From Seonamhaeicola algicola (lineage in GTDB: Bacteria; Bacteroidota; Bacteroidia; Flavobacteriales; Flavobacteriaceae), in contig NZ_VOSC01000025.1 in the NCBI RefSeq assembly GCF_007997385.1, positions 680,691-744,690 of the forward strand: a stretch of DNA of 64,000 nt, written 5' to 3'. Both the position numbers and the translations under genes were made by a program. Positions within the stretch are counted from its first letter, which is position 1. Each line of letters begins with the position of its first letter. Shown here piece by piece: positions 1-10,800 of this stretch. The notes under the pieces were generated by a model. The model ran no database searches and was not told where the DNA came from. It worked only from the letters and a program-made list of their open reading frames with translations.

Positions 1-119
1 TTTGATTGCTGAGTAGCCCCAAACTTAGATGTATCTTCAAAATCCAAGATATATTGGCCATAAGAAGATGTTGAATAGATTGTAATAATACAAACAAGTA
101 ATAGTAATTTTTTCATCAT
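1..119 (-). CDS. Partial secreted protein of unknown function (5' end only)
   Basis: The minus strand opens with two adjacent ATG codons and encodes a signal peptide (two Lys, a Leu-rich core, then a Ser/Tyr-Gly-Gln region that looks like a cleavage site). It continues in frame to the left edge of the window as roughly 39 codons. The start of the mature part (Tyr-Ile-Leu-Asp-Phe-Glu-Asp) resembles the N-terminus of secreted beta-sandwich or carbohydrate-binding proteins, but too little is present to assign a family. It lies downstream of the haloperoxidase fusion gene on the same strand, separated by about 105 bp, so it probably has its own promoter. Only the start is visible, so the function is unknown. 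Confidence 0.55.
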   Translation of the reverse strand, partial: MMKKLLLLVCIITIYSTSSYGQYILDFEDTSKFGATQQS

Positions 120-224
120 AAATTTATATTTAAGTTAGTTTATATAAATATAAAATTATAAATGTGTTAACAGTAGAACAAATGTTTAAATATTAGCAAT
201 AAATTACTATTTACAGGTTGGTTT

Positions 225-3200
225 TTAGGGTTTTATTATAAGGTTTGACTTTTGGTTAATTTTTAAAATATAAACACCAGATGCTAAATTATAGGGAAGT
301 GTTAGTGTTGTTTTATTTGTGTTTTCGTTAAATTGTTTTGATATAATGTTTAAATAACTTCCTTTTAAATCAATTAATTTAAATTTATCATTTAATGTGG
401 TATTTGTTACATTAATTATAAAGTTTTCACTTATAGGATTAGGGTAAATTTTATAGTTTGAAGGTGTAGATGTATTGTTTTCTTTTCCTTCAAAATATTT
501 AACTCCAAAACTATAAGCATCTTTACCAATTTTTTCACCTATAAGTCTACCTGGTATATCATCGGCTGGCGGGTGAATACCTCCCCAAATTCTTGATAAG
601 CTACATTGATCGGATGCATCTCTGTAGGTTGCCCATTGTAATTTAACATCAGTACTAGGACCTTCTTCAAAAACTAAAAATTCATTTTTCCTAGCAATAA
701 ATTCCCCCATACCTCCAGGGAAAAACTCTGAGCCTGTTAGAAGTGTCATTAATTCTGCGGCAGCTCTAGAGAATGTTGAATGCCCTGATACGTAACCCGC
801 AAAAGGTGGCGTTACAAAACTGGGGCGTTGGTAAGGCCACCAATTTTCGGCTAAAATCCATCCTACGCCAGCCATATCAGTATTAGTATCATCAATATAG
901 TTATGTCCTTTCCATGTGTAAAGTTTAATCTTTCCAATATGTTCATTTGTGTCTCCAGCAAGTTCATCACCTTCTTCAACAAGTTCTATATATCCAGGTT
1001 TTAGAGGTATACCTGCTGTATTGTAATTTTGCAGCATGTTATTACTACTTTGTCCTTGGCTAGCCATATATCTTATTGCGGAAATAGGCCTTATGTAGTC
1101 ATACCATCCTTTAACACTCCAAGCAGCTATAGCAGCATCATGCATTGTGCCACCAAGTAAAAAGTACGCTTTAACATCCCACTCTAAAGGAGGTAGTATA
1201 TTGCCACTTCCATTAAGTTTTTTTTCAAATAAAGGATGATCATTAACGTAATTTAGTATAGTAAACCAATGCCCAGGAGGTGTTTCAGAGTCGGGTCCAT
1301 CAGCCCAAAATTCAGCTAGAACTCTTGCGTAATCTCCTCTTGGGACAATTTGAGTTTCATAAGGAACTCCTGTTATTGGGTTTATTGAATGACCTATGCT
1401 ATTATCTCCTCCATTTATTTCATCATAGAAATTTAGATAGTTGCTAAAATCAGTAGGAAAATTATTAATATTTAAATTGCCTATTGATTTTGGTGAAATA
1501 TCCCATTGAACACCATCAAAAGGATCTAGATGCGCCCCCCAAATAGATACTAATGAAAACCCCCATTTATAATTTTCACTGCTAACATCTTCATTATTTA
1601 TATTTAAAAGGGGAGGAGCGCCTGGATCATGGTAAACGATATAATTATTATTGTCTCTGGTGTAATTAACTTGAAAATCTTTATTTAGTGAAAAAGGTAG
1701 TACTTGACCCCATTCAGGGCTTAAAAACTCAGGGGTGTTACCTGAAATTAAATTACCACTTTGATCTATGAATTGATTTAAACTTAAAGGTTGCCATCTA
1801 TTTGGATTATTTAAAATACCACTGCCAGATACTCTGGGTGATAAAGGAAGGTTTAGAGGTTTATAATGAGCATTTGAATAGTTAGTATTTTCTCTAGATC
1901 CGTCATTATTTCCATAATTTATTATAGTTTGAGCAATATAGTTGCCCAATGCTGCTGCATCTCCATTATTAAAATTTTGTGAATTATAATTTATATCCAA
2001 ATTTAATTGAGACATAACCATGTCTATTAATATTTTAGTTTCATTAAATTTAGGAGAATCTTTAAAGCGATAATTTATCAGTCTATACATGGCATAGCTA
2101 ATGGTTTTCTCAATTTCTTGTTTACTTAGGCCAATAAATTCAGTAAAATCTTGTTCATTATGATTTTTTCCAATAAGGTAAGTTTTAGTATTATTATAAA
2201 TTGCCCAAGAATCATACATTGCAATACCACAATGAAATAAGTTTCTAGCATGAATTGTTGGTCTTGCAAAATCATTTCTTATGGCTTGTAATAAAACTTC
2301 GTTCCAAATTCTAGCAATTGAAAATTGCTCATTAGTTAATGATATTTTTGGAAAAATATCTAAGCTAATTTTTTTAGTAGAGCAAAACATGTCAGATTCA
2401 ATTACAGAAACTGTTCCTTTATTTGTTATATGCCACTTTACATTAATAGTGTTTGTGTTTTGCCCACTAATTATTTCACCTCCGTAAACCTCCCAAATTA
2501 AAGTGTTGTTTTGTTTTGCGTTGTAAGAGTAAGTTGTTGTAGAAAATAAGCCTACATCTGTACTTCCAATAATTTCATTATTTTGTAAGTATTGGCAGGA
2601 ATCATCATCAATTAAGGCATCTGGGTCATAATTACAAGATGAAGGATCTGTACATCCTTTTTTCTTAATAGCAGTTGGTACATTGTAATTTTCAATACCT
2701 TGGTTTTCTATTGCTTTAAAAGTTGAATTAATTTCAAGTGAATTATATGTTTCAACAATTCCTGATGGCCATTTTATTGAAATTTCCTCAATATCAGTAG
2801 CTTTTCCTAAGCCAAAATGTACGGGTTGAATACTCTGTGACAAGTAGCGTACACCTGTGCTGTATCTGTGTTGTGTATTCAAATTGGTTTTAATAGTAAC
2901 AATTGTACCTACAGCTTGACGATTTGAGACTGTGCCTTCGAGAATGAGTTTGAACCAGTTTAGATTCTCTTGAGAGGATTCTATTATTTTATTTTCATAT
3001 AAGTTTGATGGGCTATTGTTGTTTGTTACGAATAAATCTAAATCACCATCATTATCATAATCAAAAGGTGTTGCACTAATACTTACAGAAAGTTTATTTA
3101 AGCCCGTTTCTTTTGATTTATCTGTAAAGGAAATGGTTCCATTATCATTGTAGTTTTCAAAATAATAATTTTCTTGTTTTTCATTAGGAGCCATTTCTTT

Positions 3201-4211
3201 GAATCCATTTGTAATAAAAAGATCCTCATCACCATCTAGGTCAAAATCAGAAAAAGCTAAGTCCCATGCCCAACCTGTATTTTTTAAATTACTATATTCT
3301 AAATTTTTATTAAATGTATTATTTCCATTATTTTTAAAAAATACATTTAAATTTATTGTAGTTACAAAAAAATCAAACCAACCATTATTATCATAATCAA
3401 AAATAGCTACTCCCATATTATTATTTGCAGTGTTTAAACCGTAATTAATAGCTTGTTCAGTAAAATTATTTCCATCATTATTAATAAATAAGTCATTATC
3501 TCCTCCTGTATCTTGATTTACGTATAAATCCATCCAACCATCATTATTAAAATCAAAAGGTATACTCATGTAGGAAAACTTTAGGTTTTGTGAGCCAAAT
3601 TGTTCTGTAGCATTTGAAAATGTACCATTTCCATTATTAATATAGAATAAGTTGTTTTCACATTCACCCCATTCAGATATATATAAATCTAAATAACTGT
3701 CGTTGTTAACATCAAACCAAGTTGCACTTGTGTTTCTACAATTATTTCTTTTTAATATACCAGCTTGTTCTGTTGTTTCAATAAATGATCCATCTCCTTG
3801 ATTGTGAAATAATTGAACTTTATAACTGTGGGTAAAAAATAAATCAGGATACCCATCATTGTCATAATCACCCCAAGAAACACCATGCTTAATACCATCT
3901 ATACCACTAAACTCAGGTGAATTCTCACTTTCAGGATAAAGGTTAATTAATCCTGCTTCAGTTGTAACATCTGTAAAAGTACCATTATTATTATTTTTAA
4001 ATAGCCTTGTTATACTTTTACTGTCCTTATTGTCTTTGGATTTGGCAACAACAATTAAATCTAAATCTTTATCGCCATCATAATCTGCTACGGCAACACC
4101 GTTGTTTTCTCCTAAGTTAGAAAGTTTTGCTTGTTGTTCTATGTTTTTGAAAACTTGAGAGAAAGCAATATTAGAATATAATATTAATATTATTAATGCT
4201 AAGTTTTTCAA
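225..4211 (-). CDS. T9SS-secreted VCBS/UnbV protein fused to a vanadium-haloperoxidase-like domain
   Basis: This 1328-residue protein has an N-terminal signal peptide and starts at a TTG; no ATG is available nearby. Residues about 40-400 carry seven Asp-rich, Ca-binding VCBS/FG-GAP-type repeats (such as DYDNDGYPDLFF and DFNNDGWMDLYV). An ASPIC/UnbV domain follows (about 425-510), then a short Cys motif (GCTDPSSCNYDPDA) and a PKD-like stretch. The second half resembles vanadium-dependent haloperoxidases of the PAP2 superfamily: YQRP, then VSGH with His1144, then RIWGGIH with Arg1207 and His1213 at the canonical six-residue spacing. The lysine that lies seven residues before the first Arg in fungal chloroperoxidase appears to be Glu here, so activity is uncertain. 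The last ~75 residues form a T9SS type A sorting tail (YPNP...GVYILKI). It is separated from cassette 1 by a terminator. The haloperoxidase-fold assignment is fairly secure; the substrate is unknown. Confidence 0.85.
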   Translation of the reverse strand: MKNLALIILILYSNIAFSQVFKNIEQQAKLSNLGENNGVAVADYDGDKDLDLIVVAKSKDNKDSKSITRLFKNNNNGTFTDVTTEAGLINLYPESENSPEFSGIDGIKHGVSWGDYDNDGYPDLFFTHSYKVQLFHNQGDGSFIETTEQAGILKRNNCRNTSATWFDVNNDSYLDLYISEWGECENNLFYINNGNGTFSNATEQFGSQNLKFSYMSIPFDFNNDGWMDLYVNQDTGGDNDLFINNDGNNFTEQAINYGLNTANNNMGVAIFDYDNNGWFDFFVTTINLNVFFKNNGNNTFNKNLEYSNLKNTGWAWDLAFSDFDLDGDEDLFITNGFKEMAPNEKQENYYFENYNDNGTISFTDKSKETGLNKLSVSISATPFDYDNDGDLDLFVTNNNSPSNLYENKIIESSQENLNWFKLILEGTVSNRQAVGTIVTIKTNLNTQHRYSTGVRYLSQSIQPVHFGLGKATDIEEISIKWPSGIVETYNSLEINSTFKAIENQGIENYNVPTAIKKKGCTDPSSCNYDPDALIDDDSCQYLQNNEIIGSTDVGLFSTTTYSYNAKQNNTLIWEVYGGEIISGQNTNTINVKWHITNKGTVSVIESDMFCSTKKISLDIFPKISLTNEQFSIARIWNEVLLQAIRNDFARPTIHARNLFHCGIAMYDSWAIYNNTKTYLIGKNHNEQDFTEFIGLSKQEIEKTISYAMYRLINYRFKDSPKFNETKILIDMVMSQLNLDINYNSQNFNNGDAAALGNYIAQTIINYGNNDGSRENTNYSNAHYKPLNLPLSPRVSGSGILNNPNRWQPLSLNQFIDQSGNLISGNTPEFLSPEWGQVLPFSLNKDFQVNYTRDNNNYIVYHDPGAPPLLNINNEDVSSENYKWGFSLVSIWGAHLDPFDGVQWDISPKSIGNLNINNFPTDFSNYLNFYDEINGGDNSIGHSINPITGVPYETQIVPRGDYARVLAEFWADGPDSETPPGHWFTILNYVNDHPLFEKKLNGSGNILPPLEWDVKAYFLLGGTMHDAAIAAWSVKGWYDYIRPISAIRYMASQGQSSNNMLQNYNTAGIPLKPGYIELVEEGDELAGDTNEHIGKIKLYTWKGHNYIDDTNTDMAGVGWILAENWWPYQRPSFVTPPFAGYVSGHSTFSRAAAELMTLLTGSEFFPGGMGEFIARKNEFLVFEEGPSTDVKLQWATYRDASDQCSLSRIWGGIHPPADDIPGRLIGEKIGKDAYSFGVKYFEGKENNTSTPSNYKIYPNPISENFIINVTNTTLNDKFKLIDLKGSYLNIISKQFNENTNKTTLTLPYNLASGVYILKINQKSNLIIKP

Positions 4212-4256
4212 TTTTAGTTTAGTTTTATATAAATATAATAAATATTTTACTTTAAC

Positions 4257-4293
4257 AAAAAAGACCTATTTATCTAGATAAATAGGTCTTTTT
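4257..4293 (-). terminator. Rho-independent terminator of SusCD-SGBP cassette 1
   Basis: A near-perfect inverted repeat (arms AAAGACCTATTTATC and GATAAATAGGTCTTT) with A/T runs on both sides lies just past the stop of the glycan-binding lipoprotein. It separates cassette 1 from the haloperoxidase fusion gene. Confidence 0.8.
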
Positions 4294-4311
4294 GTTGAGT
4301 ACATTTATGAG

Positions 4312-5931
4312 TTAAGGTCTCACATCTACCTTTTCTATGTAAATATTATCAAAGTAATATGTTCCTGCTCCATTAGGGCGGAAAAATATTGAGTGATCAT
4401 TAGCGTTATCAACGTTAATAATTTTATTATCAATTTTTCTCCACTCTCCAAAAGCACCAGGAGCAGCACCAGCTTGCCAACCAGCGGGTCCAGGATTTAA
4501 ACTTTGCCAGAAATTAAAAGCATCATTATTACCAACTAAAAAGTCTGCACGACAAGAGTTAGCAGAGCCAGGTTCAGCGTATACCCAGTAGCTTAACTTA
4601 TAATCTACACCAGGCTCAAAACTACCAAAGTCTTTTAATATGGCTCCTTGGCCACCACCTGAGCTTACAATTTTCAAAATATAATTGCCATCAGGAATAG
4701 GTTCACCTGACGGTGCTGTTGTTATATACTCAATTGATGTTGGACCTCCTCTTTCTTCCCAACCAGTTCCTGCTTCTTCAAAACTTGCCATAACATCGCT
4801 ATTAATATAGTTATAGTTGTGCATTGTTACAGGAGCATCAGTGAATGCTTCAGGCTCTCTTGTATCAGTAGATTTGAAAGTTCCGTTTCCATCATAAGAT
4901 ACAGTAATATTATCTGATCTGTATATGGTTTCATTAAGAGTAATCCAAAGTAAAGTTGCGTCATTTGGATCTGTACTAACATTGCTGATAGTAACAGGGT
5001 TTGCACCTCCATTTACTGTAACGGTAAAATATGATTCATGATCAATGAATGGAGCAAATTCACCATTAAAGGGAACAACTATGGTTTGATCTTCTAATTC
5101 ATAAACATTACCTGTAAGTCTGAAAGGTTGACTAGAAGGAATTACTTTAAAAGGAGCGGGTATTTTATATTGCTCATAATCACCTGGGATGTTTTGACCA
5201 GTTCTTCTTAGTGTTAAAGTACCATTAAAAGCTCCTAGTTTTTTTAATACTAGTGTAGCATCTTTTTCTGTACTAGTTGAGCCTCCTATATTCCAATTCC
5301 AATCATCTGGTCTTCCTGTTTCTGTTAAATCGAACACATTAATAGCGTCACCAGCTTCAACATAAATAGTATCTGTGCTAGTATGATTTAAAATTTCACC
5401 ATTACTTCTTTCAATTCTTATAGTAGGAACAATAGTATCATAAACATCAACAACAAATGTTTTGTCTATTACCCAGTTTTCTCCAACTTTTACAGCTGAG
5501 ATATTGTCTTCTTCTGTAGGACCTCTAAAGGTAACGCTGTCTTTAAATATATTAAATAATCTTACGTGATTATAACCTGAATTTTTAAATAAAACGCTTA
5601 CTGTTTTATCTTCAGAAGAACCAGAACCAATTATTTTATCATCAAAAATAGAGTCTAATCTTTGAATTGGACCCTCTAAGAAAAAGTTTCCAGATTCAAT
5701 TTCCCATTTGTGGCTAATAGCGTTTTGAGATAAATCAGAAAATGTTAAATAGTCATCTTTATTTGTTAAAAGTGTATCTGGCCAAGGACTTTGTTCATAG
5801 GCAATATACCAACCTACATCACTAAATGAATTAGGTTGATCATACTCATCATCTTTGTTACATGCTGTGAATATAACAGCAAGTATAGCGATGACCATAA
5901 TTAAATTGTATTTTATATTATGTTTTTTCAT
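4312..5931 (-). CDS. Surface glycan-binding lipoprotein (SusE-position) of cassette 1
   Basis: This 539-residue SPII lipoprotein has its lipobox cysteine at about residue 24, followed by an acidic NKDDEYD stretch typical of the Bacteroidota surface-export signal. It contains PKD/Ig-like segments in the middle and a C-terminal beta-sandwich of about 160 residues (from MASFEEAG to the end) resembling CBM4/9-type carbohydrate-binding modules, with several exposed aromatics (NFWQSLNPGPAGWQ). It lies 11 bp downstream of susD in the susC-susD-X order, the usual place of the auxiliary glycan-binding protein. The protein encoded at 19525-21231 is a clear paralog: both share an FxDLSQxAISHxWxIExGxxFL motif and end in VRP. 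A glycan-binding role is inferred from position and domains; the ligand is not shown. Confidence 0.75.
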   Translation of the reverse strand: MKKHNIKYNLIMVIAILAVIFTACNKDDEYDQPNSFSDVGWYIAYEQSPWPDTLLTNKDDYLTFSDLSQNAISHKWEIESGNFFLEGPIQRLDSIFDDKIIGSGSSEDKTVSVLFKNSGYNHVRLFNIFKDSVTFRGPTEEDNISAVKVGENWVIDKTFVVDVYDTIVPTIRIERSNGEILNHTSTDTIYVEAGDAINVFDLTETGRPDDWNWNIGGSTSTEKDATLVLKKLGAFNGTLTLRRTGQNIPGDYEQYKIPAPFKVIPSSQPFRLTGNVYELEDQTIVVPFNGEFAPFIDHESYFTVTVNGGANPVTISNVSTDPNDATLLWITLNETIYRSDNITVSYDGNGTFKSTDTREPEAFTDAPVTMHNYNYINSDVMASFEEAGTGWEERGGPTSIEYITTAPSGEPIPDGNYILKIVSSGGGQGAILKDFGSFEPGVDYKLSYWVYAEPGSANSCRADFLVGNNDAFNFWQSLNPGPAGWQAGAAPGAFGEWRKIDNKIINVDNANDHSIFFRPNGAGTYYFDNIYIEKVDVRP

Positions 5932-5942
5932 GTTATTTTTTT

Positions 5943-7763
5943 TTAAGGAGTATCATATAATCTAGGGTTAGCTACTTCTTCGCTATTAGGTATTGGCCAA
6001 TAACCATGAAGATTTTCAGTGTAATTAGCTGCTGCTTGCTCAAACTCAGTCCATTTTGGTTCTGGGTCTTTACCCTCTATTTCGGTTCCAGATAGAATTG
6101 ACCCCCATCTTGTACCACTTTCACCTTTTTCAGTTTCAAATTTAAAGTTGTCAGACCAGTATTGTCTTTGTGATAATTCTTCAAAGCGTTGTTTTGTAAT
6201 ACCCCATCGACGCAAGTCTATTGTACGTATTGCGTTACCTTCAGCAGATAATTCAAGAGGTCTTTCAACATGCATTAGGTGTTCCATTAAAGATTGCGCA
6301 TTGTATGAAACATTATCATGATCATTTACAGGGTATTCACCTGTACCATCTAAACCTAATAATCTTACAGCAGAACGTCTTCTAACTCTATTAATATAAA
6401 CTAAGGCTTCATCAACACCAGCATCATTAGTACCACCAGCAATTAGAGCCTCGGCATACATTAAATAAATATCTGCTAATCTAATTACGCGAACATTAAC
6501 ACCAGAACGTGGGGTAGTTGCAGATATGTCTCTTTCACTTTCAGCTATATCCCAGTTGGTGTATTTTCTCCAATAACAGTGTTCTGCATTGTTATAAGCA
6601 GTTCCTTGAGCAGAGGTTTTTAAGTAGTACTGAGTATCTACATCATCAACAAGAGCTATGGAAGCAGAAGTTCGTAAAGAGAATACTCTTGGTACATTTT
6701 CTTCCATTACAGGATTGCCTTCTTCATCTCTGACAATTAATCCATTAGCATCTGTTTCTGGCCTGCTAACTGTGTTTCTTGGATCTTGCATATCTAGTAC
6801 TTCATTTCTATATAGGTCGTTTAACCAACATGCAGGATAAAGAGATCTCCAACCTCCTACAGGACTAAATGCAAAGTTTATAGTAGATGAGTTTTGGTCT
6901 TGTCCATAAGGACTTAACTCTTCTTTATAGTTTAATGAATATCCTATTTCTAAAATAGACTCTTCATTAAATTCATCTCTTGTAGTGAAATTACTACCTA
7001 TATCGGGAGTTAAAGAATAAGGGTGGTCATCAATAATTGTTTTAAAATATTGAGCAGCCATTGTATAATCTCCTTCGTAAAGGTAACTTTTTCCTAGTAG
7101 AGCTAAAGCAGTACCAGATGTTAGCCTTCCTGCTTTTCCTTCAGAATAGGTCATTGGTAAGTTTTCTACTCCATACTCTAAATCAGCTCTGTAAAATTCT
7201 TGAACAGTTTCAGCAGGACTTATAGGTTGATAATAATCATCAATTGATTGAGGTACATAATCTAAAATAGGTACAGCTCCGTTATTAAAACCTGTGTATA
7301 AGTAAAAATAGAATAAACCTCTAAATGTTCTGGCTTGAGCCATAACTAAATCTGCACGCTCTAGAGTCTCTCCTGTGAATTCAGGGTATAATCTTTCGGT
7401 GGCTTCAATAACTTGATTAGCTCTGAAAATACCTTTGTATAATGCAGCCCATTTTGCGTTAGGAGCATCAGATGAATTATTAAAAGTCTGCAACCAATAT
7501 ACATTGCTAGTATTTGGTCTACCCCAACCAGGGAAAGTCATGTCAGATCTATTGTATTCGTCTCCTGTTCTTAATATGTTACCATCTTTAAAGGCATTGT
7601 AAACAGCTGTTAATCCTGTTTCAAGATCATTTATATTGAGCCAAAAACTACTAGTTGAAAGCTCAACTGGGTTAGTTTCCTCTAAGAAATCTTCAGAGCA
7701 ACTAAAGATGCATAGAGAAGTTACTAACAAAAAAACCAATTTTTTATATGTTTTCTTTTTCAT
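5943..7763 (-). CDS. susD: SusD/RagB family outer-membrane lipoprotein, cassette 1
   Basis: SusD-family alpha-helical (TPR-like) protein that binds oligosaccharide at the cell surface as the lid of the SusC transporter. The N-terminal helix region, the internal NAVYNAF motif, and the C-terminal RLADIYLMYAEAL and IRTIDLRRWG stretches are diagnostic of RagB/SusD. I chose the ATG at 7763, giving about 606 residues, because it begins a normal signal peptide (MKKKTYKK...) with lipobox cysteine at about residue 22. An upstream in-frame ATG at 7805 would add 14 residues before it. The acidic residues after the cysteine (SEDFLEE) predict surface display. It is encoded 18 bp or more downstream of susC and 11 bp upstream of the glycan-binding lipoprotein. 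The ligand is inferred to be a sulfated galactan from the surrounding locus. Confidence 0.93.
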   Translation of the reverse strand: MKKKTYKKLVFLLVTSLCIFSCSEDFLEETNPVELSTSSFWLNINDLETGLTAVYNAFKDGNILRTGDEYNRSDMTFPGWGRPNTSNVYWLQTFNNSSDAPNAKWAALYKGIFRANQVIEATERLYPEFTGETLERADLVMAQARTFRGLFYFYLYTGFNNGAVPILDYVPQSIDDYYQPISPAETVQEFYRADLEYGVENLPMTYSEGKAGRLTSGTALALLGKSYLYEGDYTMAAQYFKTIIDDHPYSLTPDIGSNFTTRDEFNEESILEIGYSLNYKEELSPYGQDQNSSTINFAFSPVGGWRSLYPACWLNDLYRNEVLDMQDPRNTVSRPETDANGLIVRDEEGNPVMEENVPRVFSLRTSASIALVDDVDTQYYLKTSAQGTAYNNAEHCYWRKYTNWDIAESERDISATTPRSGVNVRVIRLADIYLMYAEALIAGGTNDAGVDEALVYINRVRRRSAVRLLGLDGTGEYPVNDHDNVSYNAQSLMEHLMHVERPLELSAEGNAIRTIDLRRWGITKQRFEELSQRQYWSDNFKFETEKGESGTRWGSILSGTEIEGKDPEPKWTEFEQAAANYTENLHGYWPIPNSEEVANPRLYDTP

Positions 7764-7823
7764 AATTGTGTATTTGTTAGAAAAATTATTAAATGTTTTT
7801 TTCATAAGATATTGAATTTATGA

Positions 7824-10800
7824 TTAAAAGGCAAATTGTACACCTAGTCTAAAGCTAGAACTAACAGGGTATGAACCTCTATCTAAACCTCTTGTGCTGA
7901 ATCCGTTATTACCAACTTCAGGATCAAAACCAGTATAATCAGTAATAGTGATTGCATTTTGCGCAGACAAATATATTCTTATGTTTGAAATGCCATGCTT
8001 TTCTATAGCATCTTTAGGGATTGTATAACCAATGGCTACGTTTCTTAATCTTGCAAAAGAAGCATCTTCTAGCCAATAATCAGTATAACCTCTGTAGTTT
8101 TCATGGTCTCTACCACGGTCAGTAGGTATTAATGAATTTGTATTTTGAGGAGACCATTGATGCACTAAGTCTTGATGGCGACCAGATTTGTAAGCAAAAG
8201 CTTTACTGCCATTCATTACCTCACCTCCAAAAGCGCCATACCACTGCATAGAAAAATCGAAATTTTTGTAATTAGCACCAAAGTTAAGACCCATTTCAAA
8301 TTCTGGTAAACCGCCGCCAGCAAATTGTCTGTCGTCTAGGTTTATAACACCATCACCAGCATCAGGAATACCATCATTATTTGTGTCAACAGTAGGAGCA
8401 TCAACATATTTTAAATCTCCTAAATTGGCATTACCACCAACAAGTGAGTTATATTCATCAAGTTCTTCTTGACTGTCAATTATGCCATCAGTTTTAATTA
8501 AGAAAAATGAAGCAGCAGGATAACCTAAAGCTACAGCTGATACTAAATCTTCATTAGGAACACCTTGTACAACTTGGCTACCTCCTAAATATAAAATATC
8601 ATTACCGCCAGACATACGAGTAACTATATTTTCGTTTTTAGTGTATGTTAGGCCTACATTCCAAGAAAGTTTACCTTTGTGTTTGTAGTTGGCAGACCAC
8701 TCCATACCTTTGTTTTCCATATCACCAATGTTAATAATAACAGTTGAGTTTGTTGCACCAGCGGTAGTAGGAGGTAGTAGCAACGGCAATAATAAGTCTC
8801 TTTTGTTTTCTTTATAAAAATCTGCAGAAATGTTTAATTTATTTTTAAATAAACCAAGTTCAAACCCAGCATTTTTAGATATAGATGTTTCCCACTTTAC
8901 TTTATCATTTGCGTAACGCTCTTGAATAGCTCCTGCAAGTAACGCATCAGCTTCTTCAGGACCCAAAATAGCATCTCTTTCAATTTGAATAGTAGCTTGA
9001 TTACTGTAAGGTTCAAACCCTTCATTCCCTACTTCACCATAACCAGCTCTAAGTTTTAATGATGTAGCTACCCTTTTTAAAGGTTGCCAAAAGGCCTCAT
9101 CAGATACATTCCAACCAACTGATGTAGAAAAGAAGTTACCCCATCTAAAATCTTCACTAAATTGAGAAGAACCATCACGTCTTACAGCACCACTTAAAAG
9201 ATATTTGCCTTTAAAGTTATATTGTAACCTAGTCATCATACCCATTAGGTTTATTGTACGGTTATTCCATCTACCTCCATTGTTACCTACATCAGAAGTT
9301 CCTAATGCAGCACCTAATTCTTGTACTTCATTGCTAACAAACTCTCTTCTGTCAGCAAAAGTACTTCTAGCAAAGGATGTTTCTGCAGAGAATAAACCTG
9401 TCCAGTTAAAGTTGTGGTTACCAAAACTTTTTTTATAATTTAAGAAGTTTTCAAAAGTTTGTTTAGTTCTTCTTGAGTATGTTTCTCTTATACCAGAAAG
9501 TACTTGAGGTGGTACTATTTCTCCATCTTCGTTAGTTTGAACAAATAATGGGTTAATTACACGTCTTGTGCTATTAGAAATATTAAAACCAACTCTAGCA
9601 GTATAAGTTAAGTTATCATTAAAATTATATTTAGCCGTCATGTTAGCATCAAAACTATCAACATTATCTCTATCGGTTTGAATTAGACGTTGTTGGTTTT
9701 GAGAAAGGTTTATAGCATCGTTATTAGTTGTTGATCCTGGGTTTTCTATTTCAGTTGCATCTGGATCTAGCTGTTGAGAATATGGATTGTATTTGTATGC
9801 CATAAGTAATAATTGCCATGGCTCCCTGTCTCTTTCTTCAACTCTAAAGCCCATACCGGTAGATATGTTCCAGTTTCCTTTTCTGTATTGAGTGTTGGCT
9901 CTAACATTAAATCTTTCATAACCAGAGTTGATTAACATACCGTCTTGCTTAAAGAATGACGCATTAATATTATATGCTAATCCATCCTTACCCCCAGAAA
10001 TGCTCAAGTTGTGGTTTTGTATAGGAGCACTATCTTGTTGAATGATGTCTGTTAAATCAGAATTATTTGTTAACTGGTGTGTACCTTGTACTATAGGTGT
10101 CCATGTATTTCCAAAATTTGTACCATTTAAAGCATTTGATCTCAGATGTGTAGCGTATAAATGATCTTCTAACTCCATTAAAGGTAGACCAGATGTAATA
10201 GACTGTAATCCATACCAAGTATGAATATTCATTTTCATGATACCTTCTTTACCTTTCTTTGTAGTAATTAATATTACACCATTAGCACCTCTAGTACCAT
10301 AAACAGCCGTAGAGGCAGCATCTTTTAGTACATCTACAGTTTCAATTTCATCAATACTTAATTTAGGGTCTCCATCAAAAGGGATGCCATCTACAACATA
10401 TAAGGGGGTGTTAACTCCATTAATTGAACCGATACCTCTAATTAATACATTAGATTCAGCACCAGGTTGACCACTTGAAGCAGTAACGTTTACACCAGCT
10501 ACAGAACCTTGTAAAGCTGTACCTAAATCTGCCGTAGCATTTAGAACTAGGTCTTCGTTTTTAACTTGTCCCACAGCACCTGTAATTTCTTTACGTTTTT
10601 GGGTACCATAACCAACTACAACAACTTCATCTAAAGCAGCAGTGTCTTCATTAAGTTTGATATTAATTGTTGTAGAAGTTCCAACTGTAACAACTTCATC
10701 TACATAGCCTAAGTAACTAATATTTAGCTTACTTCCAGTAGCAGCTTTGATAGAGTAGTTTCCGTCAAAATCTGTTACTGCACCTGTTGATGTTCCTACA

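Noticed and set aside
2641-2700. Cys-rich GCTDPSSCNYDPDA motif in the haloperoxidase fusion as a possible separate metal-binding domain
   Set aside because: It is a common linker motif in secreted flavobacterial proteins and too short to count as a distinct finding.
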